DNA from: Moellerella sp963519845
GTDB lineage: Bacteria > Pseudomonadota > Gammaproteobacteria > Enterobacterales > Enterobacteriaceae
Direction of reading: 5' to 3'
NCBI GenBank assembly: GCA_963519845.1
Contig: CAUQNX010000008.1
Span: 62,001-126,000 of the forward strand
Length of the DNA: 64,000 bases
This document shows positions 8,225 through 17,432 of the stretch, piece after piece; within the stretch, counting starts at the first letter, position 1; every line of letters starts with the position of its first letter. The position numbers were made by a program, and so were the translations under genes. The notes below the pieces were generated by a model. It searched no databases. It was not told the origin of the DNA and saw only the letters and a program-made list of their open reading frames with translations.

Positions 8225-9213
8225 TTGGGTAAGCCAGTCTGCTGTTCAATAATTAAAATATTATTTTTGTCTTTAAAAACCACTTGTACTGGCAACAACA
8301 AAGGAAGAGCCTGAAAGAATTGTTCGGGTTGTTGTAGATTGATACGACCCGATATTTTTCTCTGCATTAGATCTTGCGGTGATAACTCAATATTGACGGC
8401 GTAATAGGGCTTGAGTTGACGGAGAATTTCCCCTAATGGCCGCTCGGTAAAGTTCAGTTCACCATAACGCCAACCTGCGATATCTTGCGTTGCTATTTTG
8501 CTCACCAATATTTTACTGTTAGGAGCCGAACTTACGGCATTATCACCCGCATATAAATACTGTTTTTTATTTTGCTGTGCAGTCTGAAACGCTACAACAC
8601 CTTGATTGACACTGATTTCAACCTGCGATTGCTCTTTGCTGACAGAAAATTCCGTACCCACCACCTGAATATCGCGCTGATCAGCATGAATAATAAAAGG
8701 GCGATAGGGATTTGATTTGACACTAAAAAAGACTTCACCTTGATCTAACCAGAGCTGTCTTTGCTCTTTTTTATACGCCACGCGGATTTGGCTATTACGG
8801 TTAAGAAAGAGACGTGAACCATCTGAAAGGATCATCTCTTTTGGCTGGTCACGGGTTACCAGCGTCATATTGTTGATTAGCATCGAAGGCAAATGGCTGT
8901 ATGGCATAAAAAGCAGCGCCACAATAAATAGCCCGGCTAAGGTATTTCCTAATGGGCGCCATAGCCATCGATGTGTACGCTTTTGCGGTGGCATAGGTAG
9001 CGAGACAGGGCGCGGCATAAGGTCACAATCACGCCATACTTCGGCGATATTCTTATAAGCCTGTTTATGCTCTGCCGACGCTGCCAGCCAATCAGTAAAT
9101 TCATTGGCTTGCTGCTCGGTAAAGAGTTGGCTATGTTGGCGAGTAAACCAGAGAGCGGCTTCTTCATCGATACTTAGTGTGTCTGTATATTCAGACGAAG
9201 AAGCCTCGCTCAC
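8212..9213 (-). CDS. FecR-family anti-sigma/signal-transducing regulator
   Basis: Inner-membrane regulator that controls a partner FecI-type sigma factor in response to an occupied TonB-dependent transducer. 333 residues. The N-terminal cytoplasmic domain (about 15-65, EAALWFTRQHS) is the anti-sigma part. One membrane segment lies near residues 88-105. Next is a periplasmic FecR beta domain (about 125-230) and a C-terminal STN-like domain (about 250-325, LGEILRQLKPYYAVNIE) that would contact the receptor's signalling domain. Translation starts with GTG overlapping the sigma gene's TGA (GTGA), so the two are coupled. No TonB-dependent receptor gene lies nearby, so the signal is unknown. Confidence 0.88.
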   Translation of the reverse strand: MSEASSSEYTDTLSIDEEAALWFTRQHSQLFTEQQANEFTDWLAASAEHKQAYKNIAEVWRDCDLMPRPVSLPMPPQKRTHRWLWRPLGNTLAGLFIVALLFMPYSHLPSMLINNMTLVTRDQPKEMILSDGSRLFLNRNSQIRVAYKKEQRQLWLDQGEVFFSVKSNPYRPFIIHADQRDIQVVGTEFSVSKEQSQVEISVNQGVVAFQTAQQNKKQYLYAGDNAVSSAPNSKILVSKIATQDIAGWRYGELNFTERPLGEILRQLKPYYAVNIELSPQDLMQRKISGRINLQQPEQFFQALPLLLPVQVVFKDKNNILIIEQQTGLPKNKT

Positions 9214-9749
9214 TTTTTCTTTTCCCCATGATCTTCAACATGTTTTTTGCAATATACTAATGCAGCAGCAATATGTTTTTCAACCATACTAATTGAAATT
9301 TCCATACGTTCAGCAATTTCACTTTGTGATAAACCATCAAATCGATAGAGTAAAAAGGCTTCGCGGCGCCGTGGTGGTAATGAATTGATCGCCTCGGTAA
9401 GTTGTTGAACGCGTTGTTGTTGCTCTAATACTTCACTGGGATCACAGGCCATAGAGCAAGTGTCTTCGTGTAATAGATACTCTTGTTCATCACTCTCTAA
9501 TGCGCTTTTATTTTGGGAACGACGCCAGTGATCGATAAGGACATTGTTGGCTATTTTAAATAAAAATGCGCGACTTTCCCGGACGGGCGTCTGCTCTTTG
9601 CGATTTAGCCAAAGTGTAAACACATCCTGAGATAAGTCATCTGCATCATGACTATTTCCGAGCCGATTACGAAAGAATCGAACTAGTTGGCCATAAGTTG
9701 ACTGATAGGCACCACTAATTTTTTGAGATAAGGATTTATCAGTTATCAT
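9210..9749 (-). CDS. FecI-like extracytoplasmic-function sigma factor
   Basis: ECF sigma factor of 179 residues, the usual FecI size. Region 2 is at about residues 20-90 (QDVFTLWLNRK, then AFLFKIANNVLIDHWRR). Region 4 is at about 115-170 (LPPRRREAFLLYRFDGLSQS, with the helix-turn-helix IAERMEISISMVEKHI). In characterised systems such factors transcribe one siderophore, heme or citrate receptor gene after a surface signal. Here it forms a two-gene operon with the FecR-like gene. The divergent neighbour is a TonB-like gene rather than a receptor. It is one of a very large family, so its target promoter cannot be named. Confidence 0.9.
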   Translation of the reverse strand: MITDKSLSQKISGAYQSTYGQLVRFFRNRLGNSHDADDLSQDVFTLWLNRKEQTPVRESRAFLFKIANNVLIDHWRRSQNKSALESDEQEYLLHEDTCSMACDPSEVLEQQQRVQQLTEAINSLPPRRREAFLLYRFDGLSQSEIAERMEISISMVEKHIAAALVYCKKHVEDHGEKKK

Positions 9750-9895
9750 TTTCTGGTGGTTACATCAAAAATAATGGCTACTTCTACTTATTTTTACTTA
9801 TAGGTAAAAATCGGTAGAAAGTTGCCCTGTTAATAAGTAATGCTCATTGCATATGTAAATCAAATAGTTACAGTTTTTATTGTATTTTTATTAAT

Positions 9896-9914
9896 AATAA
9901 TCAATATCATTTTC
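9896..9914. promoter_or_regulatory. Fur box in the tonB-like/fecI-like divergent region
   Basis: Read on the minus strand, GAAAATGATATTGATTATT matches the 19-bp Fur consensus GATAATGATAATCATTATC at 15 positions. It sits next to a TATAAT at 9929-9934, the likely -10 of the tonB-like gene, so it covers the -35 area. Iron repression of the tonB-like gene is therefore expected. Control of the divergent sigma gene is possible but the site is about 150 bp from its start. Confidence 0.75.
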
Positions 9915-9964
9915 ATTCATATTATGCCTATAATTACAAGAAAAGAAAATAATGAGGCAAAAAT

Positions 9965-10747
9965 ATGAGCAGTATGACGGGCTTTTTTATTCGCCCGGTA
10001 TTTCGTCCTTTGAGCGGTTTGTTGCTAAGTCTTCTTTTTCACGCAACACTGATACTCATTTTTATCGGATGGATGACATCTGAAATCCCAAAAGTGGGTG
10101 TACTTCCGCCAGCGATATCGCTTCAGCTAGGTGTTTATCAGCTAGAACGAAGTGTAGAGCAAGAAGTCAATAACGCACCCAAACAGATGATCTCAGCGCC
10201 AGAAGAAGTTGAGCCTGAAGTGGTTGAAAAAACGGAAAAACTCCCTGAAACGCCTTTAGTGAAACAGGGTACTTTGACTAAAGTTAGTGAGAAAAAACGT
10301 AAGCCCAAAAATAAACCTAAGCAAGAGAGCAAGCCCCATGAGGATGTACCTATAGCTCAACAGGAGTCTTCTGTTGCGGCTGCGCCTGCCTCGGGTGCTG
10401 CATCTAGCAGTAGCGCCAATTTTAGTAGTAATGCAACGGCGGCAATTAGCGGATTGCAAGATTGGCATGCGACTATCCATCAACGTTTAGCTAAAGCCAA
10501 GCGTTACCCAAGAGCGGCCCTTCGTTTTCGCTCTACGGGTGTCAGCCAAGTTAAAGTGGTGCTCGATGGACAAGGTAAACTGATTTCGGTTGCGTTACTC
10601 AACTCATCAGGGACTAAGTTATTAGACAAAGAAGCTGTTGAAACCATTAAACGTGCAGCGCCATTTCCTGCACCGCCAACGGATATATTGATTGATGGGA
10701 GAATCGAATTTATCGCACCAATTACATTCGATACCACAATGATTTAA
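9965..10747 (+). CDS. TonB-like energy transducer
   Basis: Couples the inner-membrane proton gradient (through ExbB/ExbD) to outer-membrane receptors. 260 residues. A single N-terminal membrane helix at about 16-37 carries Ser22 and His26 with the same spacing as Ser16 and His20 of E. coli TonB. Next is a Glu/Pro/Lys-rich periplasmic linker (about 65-130) and a Ser/Ala-rich stretch. The C-terminal TonB domain (about 170-255) has YPRAALRFRSTG and VKVVLDGQGKL. The ribosome site is gagg. A Fur box lies upstream and a terminator follows. It resembles HasB-type or second-copy TonBs that accompany sigma/anti-sigma systems. No exbB/exbD or receptor gene is adjacent. Confidence 0.88.
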   Translation: MSSMTGFFIRPVFRPLSGLLLSLLFHATLILIFIGWMTSEIPKVGVLPPAISLQLGVYQLERSVEQEVNNAPKQMISAPEEVEPEVVEKTEKLPETPLVKQGTLTKVSEKKRKPKNKPKQESKPHEDVPIAQQESSVAAAPASGAASSSSANFSSNATAAISGLQDWHATIHQRLAKAKRYPRAALRFRSTGVSQVKVVLDGQGKLISVALLNSSGTKLLDKEAVETIKRAAPFPAPPTDILIDGRIEFIAPITFDTTMI

Positions 10748-10770
10748 TGGATAATGAAAATCTGATTAGA

Positions 10771-10799
10771 GCCGAATAATTTATTTGTTCGGCTTTTTT
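10771..10799. terminator. Terminator between tonB-like gene and ytjB
   Basis: Stem GCCGAA (10771-10776) / TTCGGC (10788-10793) followed by six T. It serves the plus-strand tonB-like gene; the ytjB stop codon lies in the loop region. Confidence 0.8.
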
Positions 10800-11518
10800 G
10801 ATCGCGTTTTTGGCCGATGACGATTTTTAGCCTGATGAGGTTTTGCTTTTACTGTCTGAGCGTCGGTCGGCTGCGGCCATGTTAGATTTTCATCTTCATC
10901 CGTTTGATCGTCGGGCGTTAATGGATAAGGTAGTGCCTGCCCTTTTTTCTGTTTAAGCCGAAATAGGGTGTTAGCAATCACAAAACCAATAACCACAGCG
11001 AGCAACAATAGCATTCTAAGTAGGTTTATCGAGCCATTCGCTTGTTGCACTTCGGTGGATGAAGGTTGTGTATCTATGGTGATCCGCAAATAGCCTTTAG
11101 GATTATCATCATTGGGAATAGAGACCACGAGTTGTTCTCTAAATGGCGGCTGTTTATTGGCATTATCTAAGAGTAAGCGCTCTCTAACCGAGTTCTTTTC
11201 GCCCGCACTTGCAACTAGGGTTCCATTGCTAAGATAAATACCAACATCAAGAATACGTTCATCTGTTGCCATTTGATTAAGGTTGGCGACAATGCGCTCA
11301 CGATTAAAATCTTTACTGCCTTCAATAATATAATCAGATAAGCTAAAAGCCACTTGTTCTGCAAACTGTCGAGTCAACTTGGTAAATTGTGCCATCTTAG
11401 CCTGATAATGGCTGTTGCTAATATAAGTGACACTTTGCATCAATAGAGCAACTAATCCGAGGCAAATGACGATAATCAGGGTTTTGTGGAACTTAAATAG
11501 CCATTTTGTTTGGATCAT
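10781..11518 (-). CDS. ytjB: YtjB/SMP family membrane protein
   Basis: Membrane protein of the Smp family with unknown biochemical role. 245 residues: a first membrane helix at about 13-35 (LIIVICLGLVALLMQS), a periplasmic domain of about 130 residues, and a second helix at about 165-185 (LLRMLLLLAVVIGFVIAN). The C-terminal tail is hydrophilic and very basic (RHRPKTRSKKPNK). The gene is divergent from serB, the same arrangement as ytjB (smp) and serB in E. coli, which supports the name. In E. coli lplA and the deo genes lie on the other side; here the TonB cluster does. Confidence 0.85.
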   Translation of the reverse strand: MIQTKWLFKFHKTLIIVICLGLVALLMQSVTYISNSHYQAKMAQFTKLTRQFAEQVAFSLSDYIIEGSKDFNRERIVANLNQMATDERILDVGIYLSNGTLVASAGEKNSVRERLLLDNANKQPPFREQLVVSIPNDDNPKGYLRITIDTQPSSTEVQQANGSINLLRMLLLLAVVIGFVIANTLFRLKQKKGQALPYPLTPDDQTDEDENLTWPQPTDAQTVKAKPHQAKNRHRPKTRSKKPNK

Positions 11519-11633
11519 AATTCACTTTTTCATTGATAATCTGTCAGTATGTTGCCAGAGGTTGTACAGATAGGGTAATTTGAACCTAGGAACTTTCTTA
11601 AAGCGGTAGTGAGGATCACAGGAGCGCGTTTTC

Positions 11634-12611
11634 ATGTCAACAAGTTTGACCTATTGTTATTTACCCGATGAAATTCAAAAATGGCCGGGATTGCCCCTTT
11701 CCCTTACCGGTGAAGAGGTGATGCCCCTTGACTATCGCGCCGGTGATAGTGGCTGGTTACTGTATGGCCGTGGTCTCGATAAGACGCGGATCAGCCATTT
11801 TCAGCAGAAGCTCAATGTGGCGATAGTGATCGTCTCCTCTTGGCGTATCGATGATTATCAGGTGGTTAGGATTGCGGGTAGCCTAAATGCTCGTATTAAA
11901 CGATTAGCCGATGAGTGCCAACTGGATATAGTCCCTTTGGGTAAGATACCGCGTTTACGCTCGCCGGGACTGCTAGTGATGGATATGGATTCAACTGCCA
12001 TTCAAATTGAGTGTATTGATGAAATTGCACGTTTAGCGGGAGTGGGTGACCAAGTTTGTGATGTCACCGAGCGCGCGATGCAAGGGGAACTCGATTTTAC
12101 CGAGAGCCTAAGAGCCCGTGTTGCCCTTCTAGAAGGCGCGGATGCTTCGATACTCGATAGCGTGCTGGATACATTACCTCTGATGCCCGGTTTAACCAGC
12201 TTGGTGCGTAAACTCCAAGCCATGGACTGGCACGTGGCTATTGCTTCTGGTGGTTTTACTTTCTTTGCGGATAATCTTCGCCAACGGCTGAAACTGATTG
12301 CTGCAGTGGCTAACTCACTCGAAGTCAAAAATGGTAAACTGACAGGTAAAGTGAAAGGGCCGATTGTTGATGCGAAATTTAAAGTACAAACACTGGTCAA
12401 ACTAGCAGAGCAGCTGAATATTCCCCTTGAACAAACAGTGGCGATTGGCGATGGGGCAAATGATCTTAAGATGATCCGCAAAGCAGGTCTTGGCATTGCT
12501 TATCACGCTAAACCTAAAGTCTATGCACGAGCCGATATCGGTATTCGCCATGGGGACTTGATGGCTGTTATGTGCATCTTAAGTGGCGGATTAAAGCATG
12601 AAGAGCGCTAA
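11634..12611 (+). CDS. serB: Phosphoserine phosphatase SerB
   Basis: Last step of serine synthesis: O-phosphoserine to serine plus phosphate, a cytoplasmic HAD-family enzyme. 325 residues (E. coli 322). HAD motif I is MDMDSTAIQIECID at about residue 120, where the first Asp is the phosphorylated nucleophile. Motif II is IASGGFTFF (about 205), and motifs III/IV are the Lys near 250 and GDGANDLKMI (about 270). The N-terminal ~100 residues form the ACT-like part. radA follows after 29 bp and nadR after that, the conserved serB-radA-nadR cluster. The region upstream carries the divergent ytjB promoter. Confidence 0.97.
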   Translation: MSTSLTYCYLPDEIQKWPGLPLSLTGEEVMPLDYRAGDSGWLLYGRGLDKTRISHFQQKLNVAIVIVSSWRIDDYQVVRIAGSLNARIKRLADECQLDIVPLGKIPRLRSPGLLVMDMDSTAIQIECIDEIARLAGVGDQVCDVTERAMQGELDFTESLRARVALLEGADASILDSVLDTLPLMPGLTSLVRKLQAMDWHVAIASGGFTFFADNLRQRLKLIAAVANSLEVKNGKLTGKVKGPIVDAKFKVQTLVKLAEQLNIPLEQTVAIGDGANDLKMIRKAGLGIAYHAKPKVYARADIGIRHGDLMAVMCILSGGLKHEER

Positions 12612-12640
12612 ATAACGTTCTAACAATATAGGAGAAGATT

Positions 12641-14032
12641 GTGGCAAAAGGTGTAAAACGCGCATTTGTTTGTAATGAGTGTGGCGCAGATTATCCTCGT
12701 TGGCAGGGGCAATGTAGTGCCTGTAATGCATGGAATACTATTACAGAGATACGCTTAGCCGCCGCAAGCCAAGCCGCTTCTTCTCGTCATGATCGCTTTA
12801 CGGGCTATGCTGGAGAAACCGGTGTTAGCCGAGTGCAAAAATTATCTGATATCAGTTTAGATGAAGTCCCGCGTTTTTCGACTGGCTTTAAAGAGTTCGA
12901 TCGTGTGCTGGGCGGCGGCGTGGTGCCGGGCAGTGCGATTTTGATTGGTGGAAATCCTGGGGCTGGTAAAAGTACACTTTTGCTACAAACCCTCTGCTTA
13001 CTCTCCGCCAATATGAAAACCCTCTATGTGACCGGTGAAGAGTCATTGCAACAGGTGGCTATGCGGGCGCATCGTCTAGGATTACCTATCGATAATCTGC
13101 ATATGCTATCAGAAACTAGCATCGAGCAAATTTGCCTGATCGCCGAGCAAGAGCAGCCTAAGTTGATGGTTATCGACTCCATTCAAGTGATGCATATGGC
13201 AGATATCCAGTCATCGCCGGGTAGTGTTGCACAAGTGAGAGAAACCGCAGCCTATCTTACCCGCTTCGCGAAAACGCGTGGCGTGGCGATTGTAATGGTT
13301 GGGCATGTGACAAAAGATGGCTCTCTGGCAGGTCCAAAAGTGTTAGAGCACTGCATTGACTGCTCCGTTATGCTAGATGGTGAATCTGATTCGCGCTTTC
13401 GCACCTTACGTAGCCATAAAAACCGCTTTGGCGCTGTCAATGAGCTTGGGGTTTTTGCCATGACAGAGCAGGGACTTAAAGAGGTGAGTAATCCCTCGGC
13501 TATTTTCCTCAGTCGTGGTGATGAAATAACCTCGGGCAGTTCAGTGATGGTGGTGTGGGAAGGCACTCGCCCACTTTTAGTTGAAGTTCAGGCGCTGGTG
13601 GATCACTCAATGATGTCTAATCCTCGGCGGGTTGCTGTCGGTTTAGACCAGAATCGACTGGCAATTCTACTGGCTGTTCTCCACCGCCATGGCGGTTTGC
13701 AGATGTCAGATCAGGATGTCTTCGTTAATGTGGTCGGCGGGGTGAAAATCACTGAGACCAGTGCGGATTTAGCTTTACTCTTGTCATTAGTGTCCAGCTT
13801 CCGTGATCGCCCCTTACCGCGCGATTTGGTGGTGTTTGGTGAGGTGGGATTGGCTGGTGAGATCCGTCCGGTGCCCAGTGGACAAGAGCGTATTTATGAA
13901 GCAGCTAAACATGGCTTTAAACGGGCGATTGTACCCTATGCTAATATGCCGAAAAAACCCTTACCTGATATGAAAGTATATGGGGTGAAAAAACTCACAG
14001 ACGCACTTAGCGTAATGGACGACTTTGATTAA
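12641..14032 (+). CDS. radA: DNA repair protein RadA
   Basis: RecA-like branch-migration ATPase of recombinational repair. 463 residues with a GTG start, preceded by ribosome site aggaga. Zinc finger CNECGADYPRWQGQCSAC at residues 11-28. Walker A GGNPGAGKST at about 103-112. The RadA-specific KNRFG motif is in SHKNRFGAVNELG at about 260. The C-terminal Lon-like domain spans about 310-455. It lies 29 bp after serB and 12 bp before nadR, so the three are likely one transcript. Confidence 0.97.
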   Translation: MAKGVKRAFVCNECGADYPRWQGQCSACNAWNTITEIRLAAASQAASSRHDRFTGYAGETGVSRVQKLSDISLDEVPRFSTGFKEFDRVLGGGVVPGSAILIGGNPGAGKSTLLLQTLCLLSANMKTLYVTGEESLQQVAMRAHRLGLPIDNLHMLSETSIEQICLIAEQEQPKLMVIDSIQVMHMADIQSSPGSVAQVRETAAYLTRFAKTRGVAIVMVGHVTKDGSLAGPKVLEHCIDCSVMLDGESDSRFRTLRSHKNRFGAVNELGVFAMTEQGLKEVSNPSAIFLSRGDEITSGSSVMVVWEGTRPLLVEVQALVDHSMMSNPRRVAVGLDQNRLAILLAVLHRHGGLQMSDQDVFVNVVGGVKITETSADLALLLSLVSSFRDRPLPRDLVVFGEVGLAGEIRPVPSGQERIYEAAKHGFKRAIVPYANMPKKPLPDMKVYGVKKLTDALSVMDDFD

Positions 14033-14044
14033 TAGGATGGACTT

Positions 14045-15277
14045 ATGGCTGAATTTGATTACTTAAAAAATGCAATCAGGCAAGCTGGCTATACACTTCA
14101 ACAAGTCGCTGACGCGAGTGATATGACCAAAGGTTATTTAAGTCAATTACTTAATCATAAAATTAAAAGTCCAAGCGCCCAAAAAATAGCGGCATTGCAT
14201 CGTTTTCTGGGGCTTGAATATCCACAGCAAGAAAAAAATATCGGTGTAGTCTTTGGTAAGTTTTATCCGCTGCATACAGGACATATCTATTTGATTCAGC
14301 GGGCTTGTAGTCAAGTGGATGAGTTACATATTATTCTCTGCCATGATGAGCCGCGAGATAAAGACCTTTTTGTGAATAGTTCTATGTCACAACAGCCAAC
14401 AGTGAGTGATCGCCTACGCTGGTTACTACAAACATTTAAATATCAAAAAAATATTCATATTCATCTATTTGATGAGCAGGGTATTGAACCTTATCCACAT
14501 GGCTGGGAATTGTGGAGTGAGGCGATGAGAGCCTTTTTGAAAGATAAAAATATTCGTCCGAGCTATATTTATTCGGGTGAAGTCAATGATGTGGAGCGCT
14601 ATAAAAAATACTTAGGTATAGAGACGCACCTGATTGATCCTGAGCGCTCTTTTATGAATATCCGTGGCCACCAGATCCGACAAGCGCCCTTTAAATATTG
14701 GGAATATATTCCCACAGAAGTAAAACCTTTTTTTGTGCGCAAAGTGGCGATACTTGGCGGTGAATCGAGTGGAAAATCCACATTAGTCAATAAGTTGGCG
14801 AATATTTTTAATACTACCAGTGCGTGGGAGTTTGGTCGAGATTATGTATTCTCTCATCTTGGCGGCGATGAGATGGCGTTACAGTACTCGGACTATGACA
14901 AGATTGCCTTAGGCCACGCTCAATATATTGATTTTGCGGTTAAATATGCCAATAAAGTCGCTTTTATCGATACGGATTTTATTACCACACAAGCTTTTTG
15001 TAAACGCTATGAAGGGAAAGAACATCCATTTGTTCAAGCACTTATCGATGAATATCCTTTTGATCTGGTGATTTTGCTGGAAAATAATACTCCTTGGGTC
15101 GCCGATGGATTACGCAGCTTAGGGAGTGATAATGATCGCCAAGAGTTCCAAACACTGTTAATTGATATGTTAAATCAAAACAATGTTGAGTTTGTACATG
15201 TTGATTCACCGGATTACGATAGCCGCTTTTTGCGCTGTGTTGAATTAGTGCAACAGCTATTGATGATGGAAGATTAA
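14045..15277 (+). CDS. nadR: Trifunctional NAD biosynthesis regulator NadR
   Basis: Represses NAD synthesis genes and also acts as NMN adenylyltransferase and ribosylnicotinamide kinase. 410 residues, the length of E. coli NadR. The helix-turn-helix is at 1-55 (TLQQVADASDMTKGYLSQLL). The adenylyltransferase motif GKFYPLHTGH is at about 75-84. The kinase Walker A GGESSGKST is at about 238-246, and the C-terminal kinase domain runs to the end. All three parts look intact. It is the last gene of serB-radA-nadR and is closed by a hairpin. Confidence 0.96.
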   Translation: MAEFDYLKNAIRQAGYTLQQVADASDMTKGYLSQLLNHKIKSPSAQKIAALHRFLGLEYPQQEKNIGVVFGKFYPLHTGHIYLIQRACSQVDELHIILCHDEPRDKDLFVNSSMSQQPTVSDRLRWLLQTFKYQKNIHIHLFDEQGIEPYPHGWELWSEAMRAFLKDKNIRPSYIYSGEVNDVERYKKYLGIETHLIDPERSFMNIRGHQIRQAPFKYWEYIPTEVKPFFVRKVAILGGESSGKSTLVNKLANIFNTTSAWEFGRDYVFSHLGGDEMALQYSDYDKIALGHAQYIDFAVKYANKVAFIDTDFITTQAFCKRYEGKEHPFVQALIDEYPFDLVILLENNTPWVADGLRSLGSDNDRQEFQTLLIDMLNQNNVEFVHVDSPDYDSRFLRCVELVQQLLMMED

Positions 15278-15282
15278 ACAAT

Positions 15283-15312
15283 AACGGCACCTATGTATGG
15301 GTGCCGTTTTAA
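15283..15312. terminator. Bidirectional terminator between nadR and ettA
   Basis: Nine-bp stem AACGGCACC (15283-15291) / GGTGCCGTT (15300-15308) followed by T residues, lying between convergent genes. Confidence 0.8.
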
Positions 15313-15328
15313 CTATAATCAATCGTTA

Positions 15329-16996
15329 TTACTTGATCATTTTCTTATACTTCATGCGGTGTGGTTGCATCGCTTCTGCACCTAAAGTCCGCTTCTTGTA
15401 ATCTTCATATTCGGTAAAGTTACCTTCGAAGAAGGCGATATTACCTTCATCTTGATAATCAAGAATATGGGTTGCAATACGGTCGAGGAACCAACGGTCA
15501 TGGGAAATAACCATGGCACAGCCTGGAAACTCTAATAGGGCGTTTTCTAGCGCGCGCAGTGTTTCAATATCGAGGTCGTTGGTTGGCTCATCCAATAACA
15601 GCATGTTGCCGCCAACTTGTAGCAATTTAGCTAAATGTAGACGACCGCGCTCACCACCAGAGAGTTCACCAACGCGTTTACCTTGGTCAGTCCCTTTAAA
15701 GTTAAAGCGACCTACATAGGCACGGCTTGGCAATTCAAAGTTACCGATACGCAGGATATCTTGACCGTTAGAAACTTCTTCCCAAACGGTTTTGCTGTCA
15801 TCCATTTCGTCACGGAACTGATCAACTGACGCAATTTTCACTGTATCGCCGAGAGAGATAGAGCCTGAATCTGATTGCTCTTGTCCGGTCAGCATACGGA
15901 ATAGGGTTGATTTACCCGCACCGTTAGGACCAATGATCCCAACAATCGCCCCTTTAGGGATAGCAAAACTTAGGTTATCGATTAAGACTCTGTCGCCATA
16001 AGATTTGGTCAGATTCTCAACTTCAAGCACTTTATCGCCGAGACGAGGTCCAGGTGGAATAAAGAGTTCGCTGGTTTCGTTACGTTTTTGATAATCAACG
16101 CTGCTAAGCTCATCAAAACGAGCCAGACGCGCTTTACCTTTAGCTTGGCGTCCTTTCGGATTTTGACGTATCCACTCAAGTTCTTTCTCAATCGATTTAC
16201 GGCGAGCCGCTTCTGATGAGGCTTCTTGCGCCAGACGCTCATCTTTTTGTTCTAACCAAGATGAGTAGTTACCTTCCCATGGAATACCTTCGCCACGGTC
16301 AAGTTCTAAGATCCAACCCGCTACGTTATCAAGGAAATAACGGTCGTGGGTAATAGCCACAACTGTGCCTTCATAATCATGTAAGAAACGTTCTAACCAA
16401 GCGACGGATTCCGCATCTAAGTGGTTCGTCGGCTCATCGAGCAGCAGCATGTCAGGTTTTTCAAGTAGCAGCTGGCAAATAGCCACACGACGGCGCTCAC
16501 CCCCTGATAGATGTTCAACTTTCGCATCCCAAGGTGGCAGACGTAGTGCATCAGCAGCACGCTCTAATTGGTTATCGAGATTATGGCCATCATGTGACTG
16601 AATAATAGCTTCGAGTTGGCCTTGTTCTTTGGCTAATTTATCGAAGTCAGCATCAGGATCGGCGTAAGCGGCATAGACCTCATCCAAACGAGTTAGTGCA
16701 TTTTTCACTTCACTCACAGCTTCTTCTACAGCTTCGCGAACCGTGTGCGCTAAATTAAGTTTAGGTTCTTGAGGAAGATAACCAATCTTCAGACCGGGCT
16801 GAGGACGTGCTTCACCTTCGATATCTTTATCGATACCAGCCATAATCCGCAGTAGTGTTGATTTACCTGCGCCATTGAGACCTAAAACACCAATTTTAGC
16901 TCCTGGGAAGAAGCTTAGAGAGATATTTTTTAAAATATGCCGCTTAGGTGGGACGACTTTCCCCACGCGGTGCATAGAATAGACGAATTGAGCCAA
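15329..16996 (-). CDS. ettA: Energy-dependent translational throttle protein EttA (ABC-F)
   Basis: Ribosome-associated ABC-F ATPase that gates entry into elongation according to the ADP/ATP ratio. 555 residues, the family length. Tandem ATPase domains: first Walker A GLNGAGKST at about 39-47, with signature LSGGERRR near 162; second Walker A GPNGAGKST at about 356, with signature LSGGERGR near 445. The linker between the domains (about 240-320) is charged and corresponds to the P-site tRNA-interaction motif. No membrane segments, as expected. It is convergent with nadR, as in E. coli. Confidence 0.97.
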   Translation of the reverse strand: MAQFVYSMHRVGKVVPPKRHILKNISLSFFPGAKIGVLGLNGAGKSTLLRIMAGIDKDIEGEARPQPGLKIGYLPQEPKLNLAHTVREAVEEAVSEVKNALTRLDEVYAAYADPDADFDKLAKEQGQLEAIIQSHDGHNLDNQLERAADALRLPPWDAKVEHLSGGERRRVAICQLLLEKPDMLLLDEPTNHLDAESVAWLERFLHDYEGTVVAITHDRYFLDNVAGWILELDRGEGIPWEGNYSSWLEQKDERLAQEASSEAARRKSIEKELEWIRQNPKGRQAKGKARLARFDELSSVDYQKRNETSELFIPPGPRLGDKVLEVENLTKSYGDRVLIDNLSFAIPKGAIVGIIGPNGAGKSTLFRMLTGQEQSDSGSISLGDTVKIASVDQFRDEMDDSKTVWEEVSNGQDILRIGNFELPSRAYVGRFNFKGTDQGKRVGELSGGERGRLHLAKLLQVGGNMLLLDEPTNDLDIETLRALENALLEFPGCAMVISHDRWFLDRIATHILDYQDEGNIAFFEGNFTEYEDYKKRTLGAEAMQPHRMKYKKMIK

Positions 16997-17432
16997 TTTT
17001 TTATACCCTATGAATGATAAACATGGTTCATTTTGTCATGGCCAATAAGGCTATGACACTTATTTCATATCGCTATTTTCAGCGTTATTAGCTGATACTC
17101 ATTGCCAGCTATAATATCTTACTTATTCGATAAAACTAACTATGAATAGTTTAGCCTTTTTTATCCGGTTATCCTACCTATCTCCACCGGATGATAGAGT
17201 CTTTGGCTATTCTTCTTTATAGGTTATAGTTATTTCACTTAGTTTGAATAGCATAGATAAAAATAATCATGATCTATGGAACTGTTATATAGGATTATAA
17301 TCTTAGTCCCTATATATTGATTTTATGAATAAAAAACGCGGCTTTTGCTAAAGTCATGAAAGCGTATTTTTCTTTTGACGTAGAGTTGAGTGTGCACTCT
17401 AAAGATATCAACGCGATATGGAGCAGAGCGTT
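16997..17432. other. Intergenic region ettA-slt
   Basis: About 435 bases of AT-rich DNA between divergent ettA and slt. It must hold both promoters. I see no clear operator, repeat or small gene in it. Confidence 0.6.

Noticed and set aside
12002..12496. Minus-strand open frame of 164 codons inside serB
   Set aside because: Low-complexity Ser/Arg-rich translation opposite an intact HAD phosphatase gene; a shadow.
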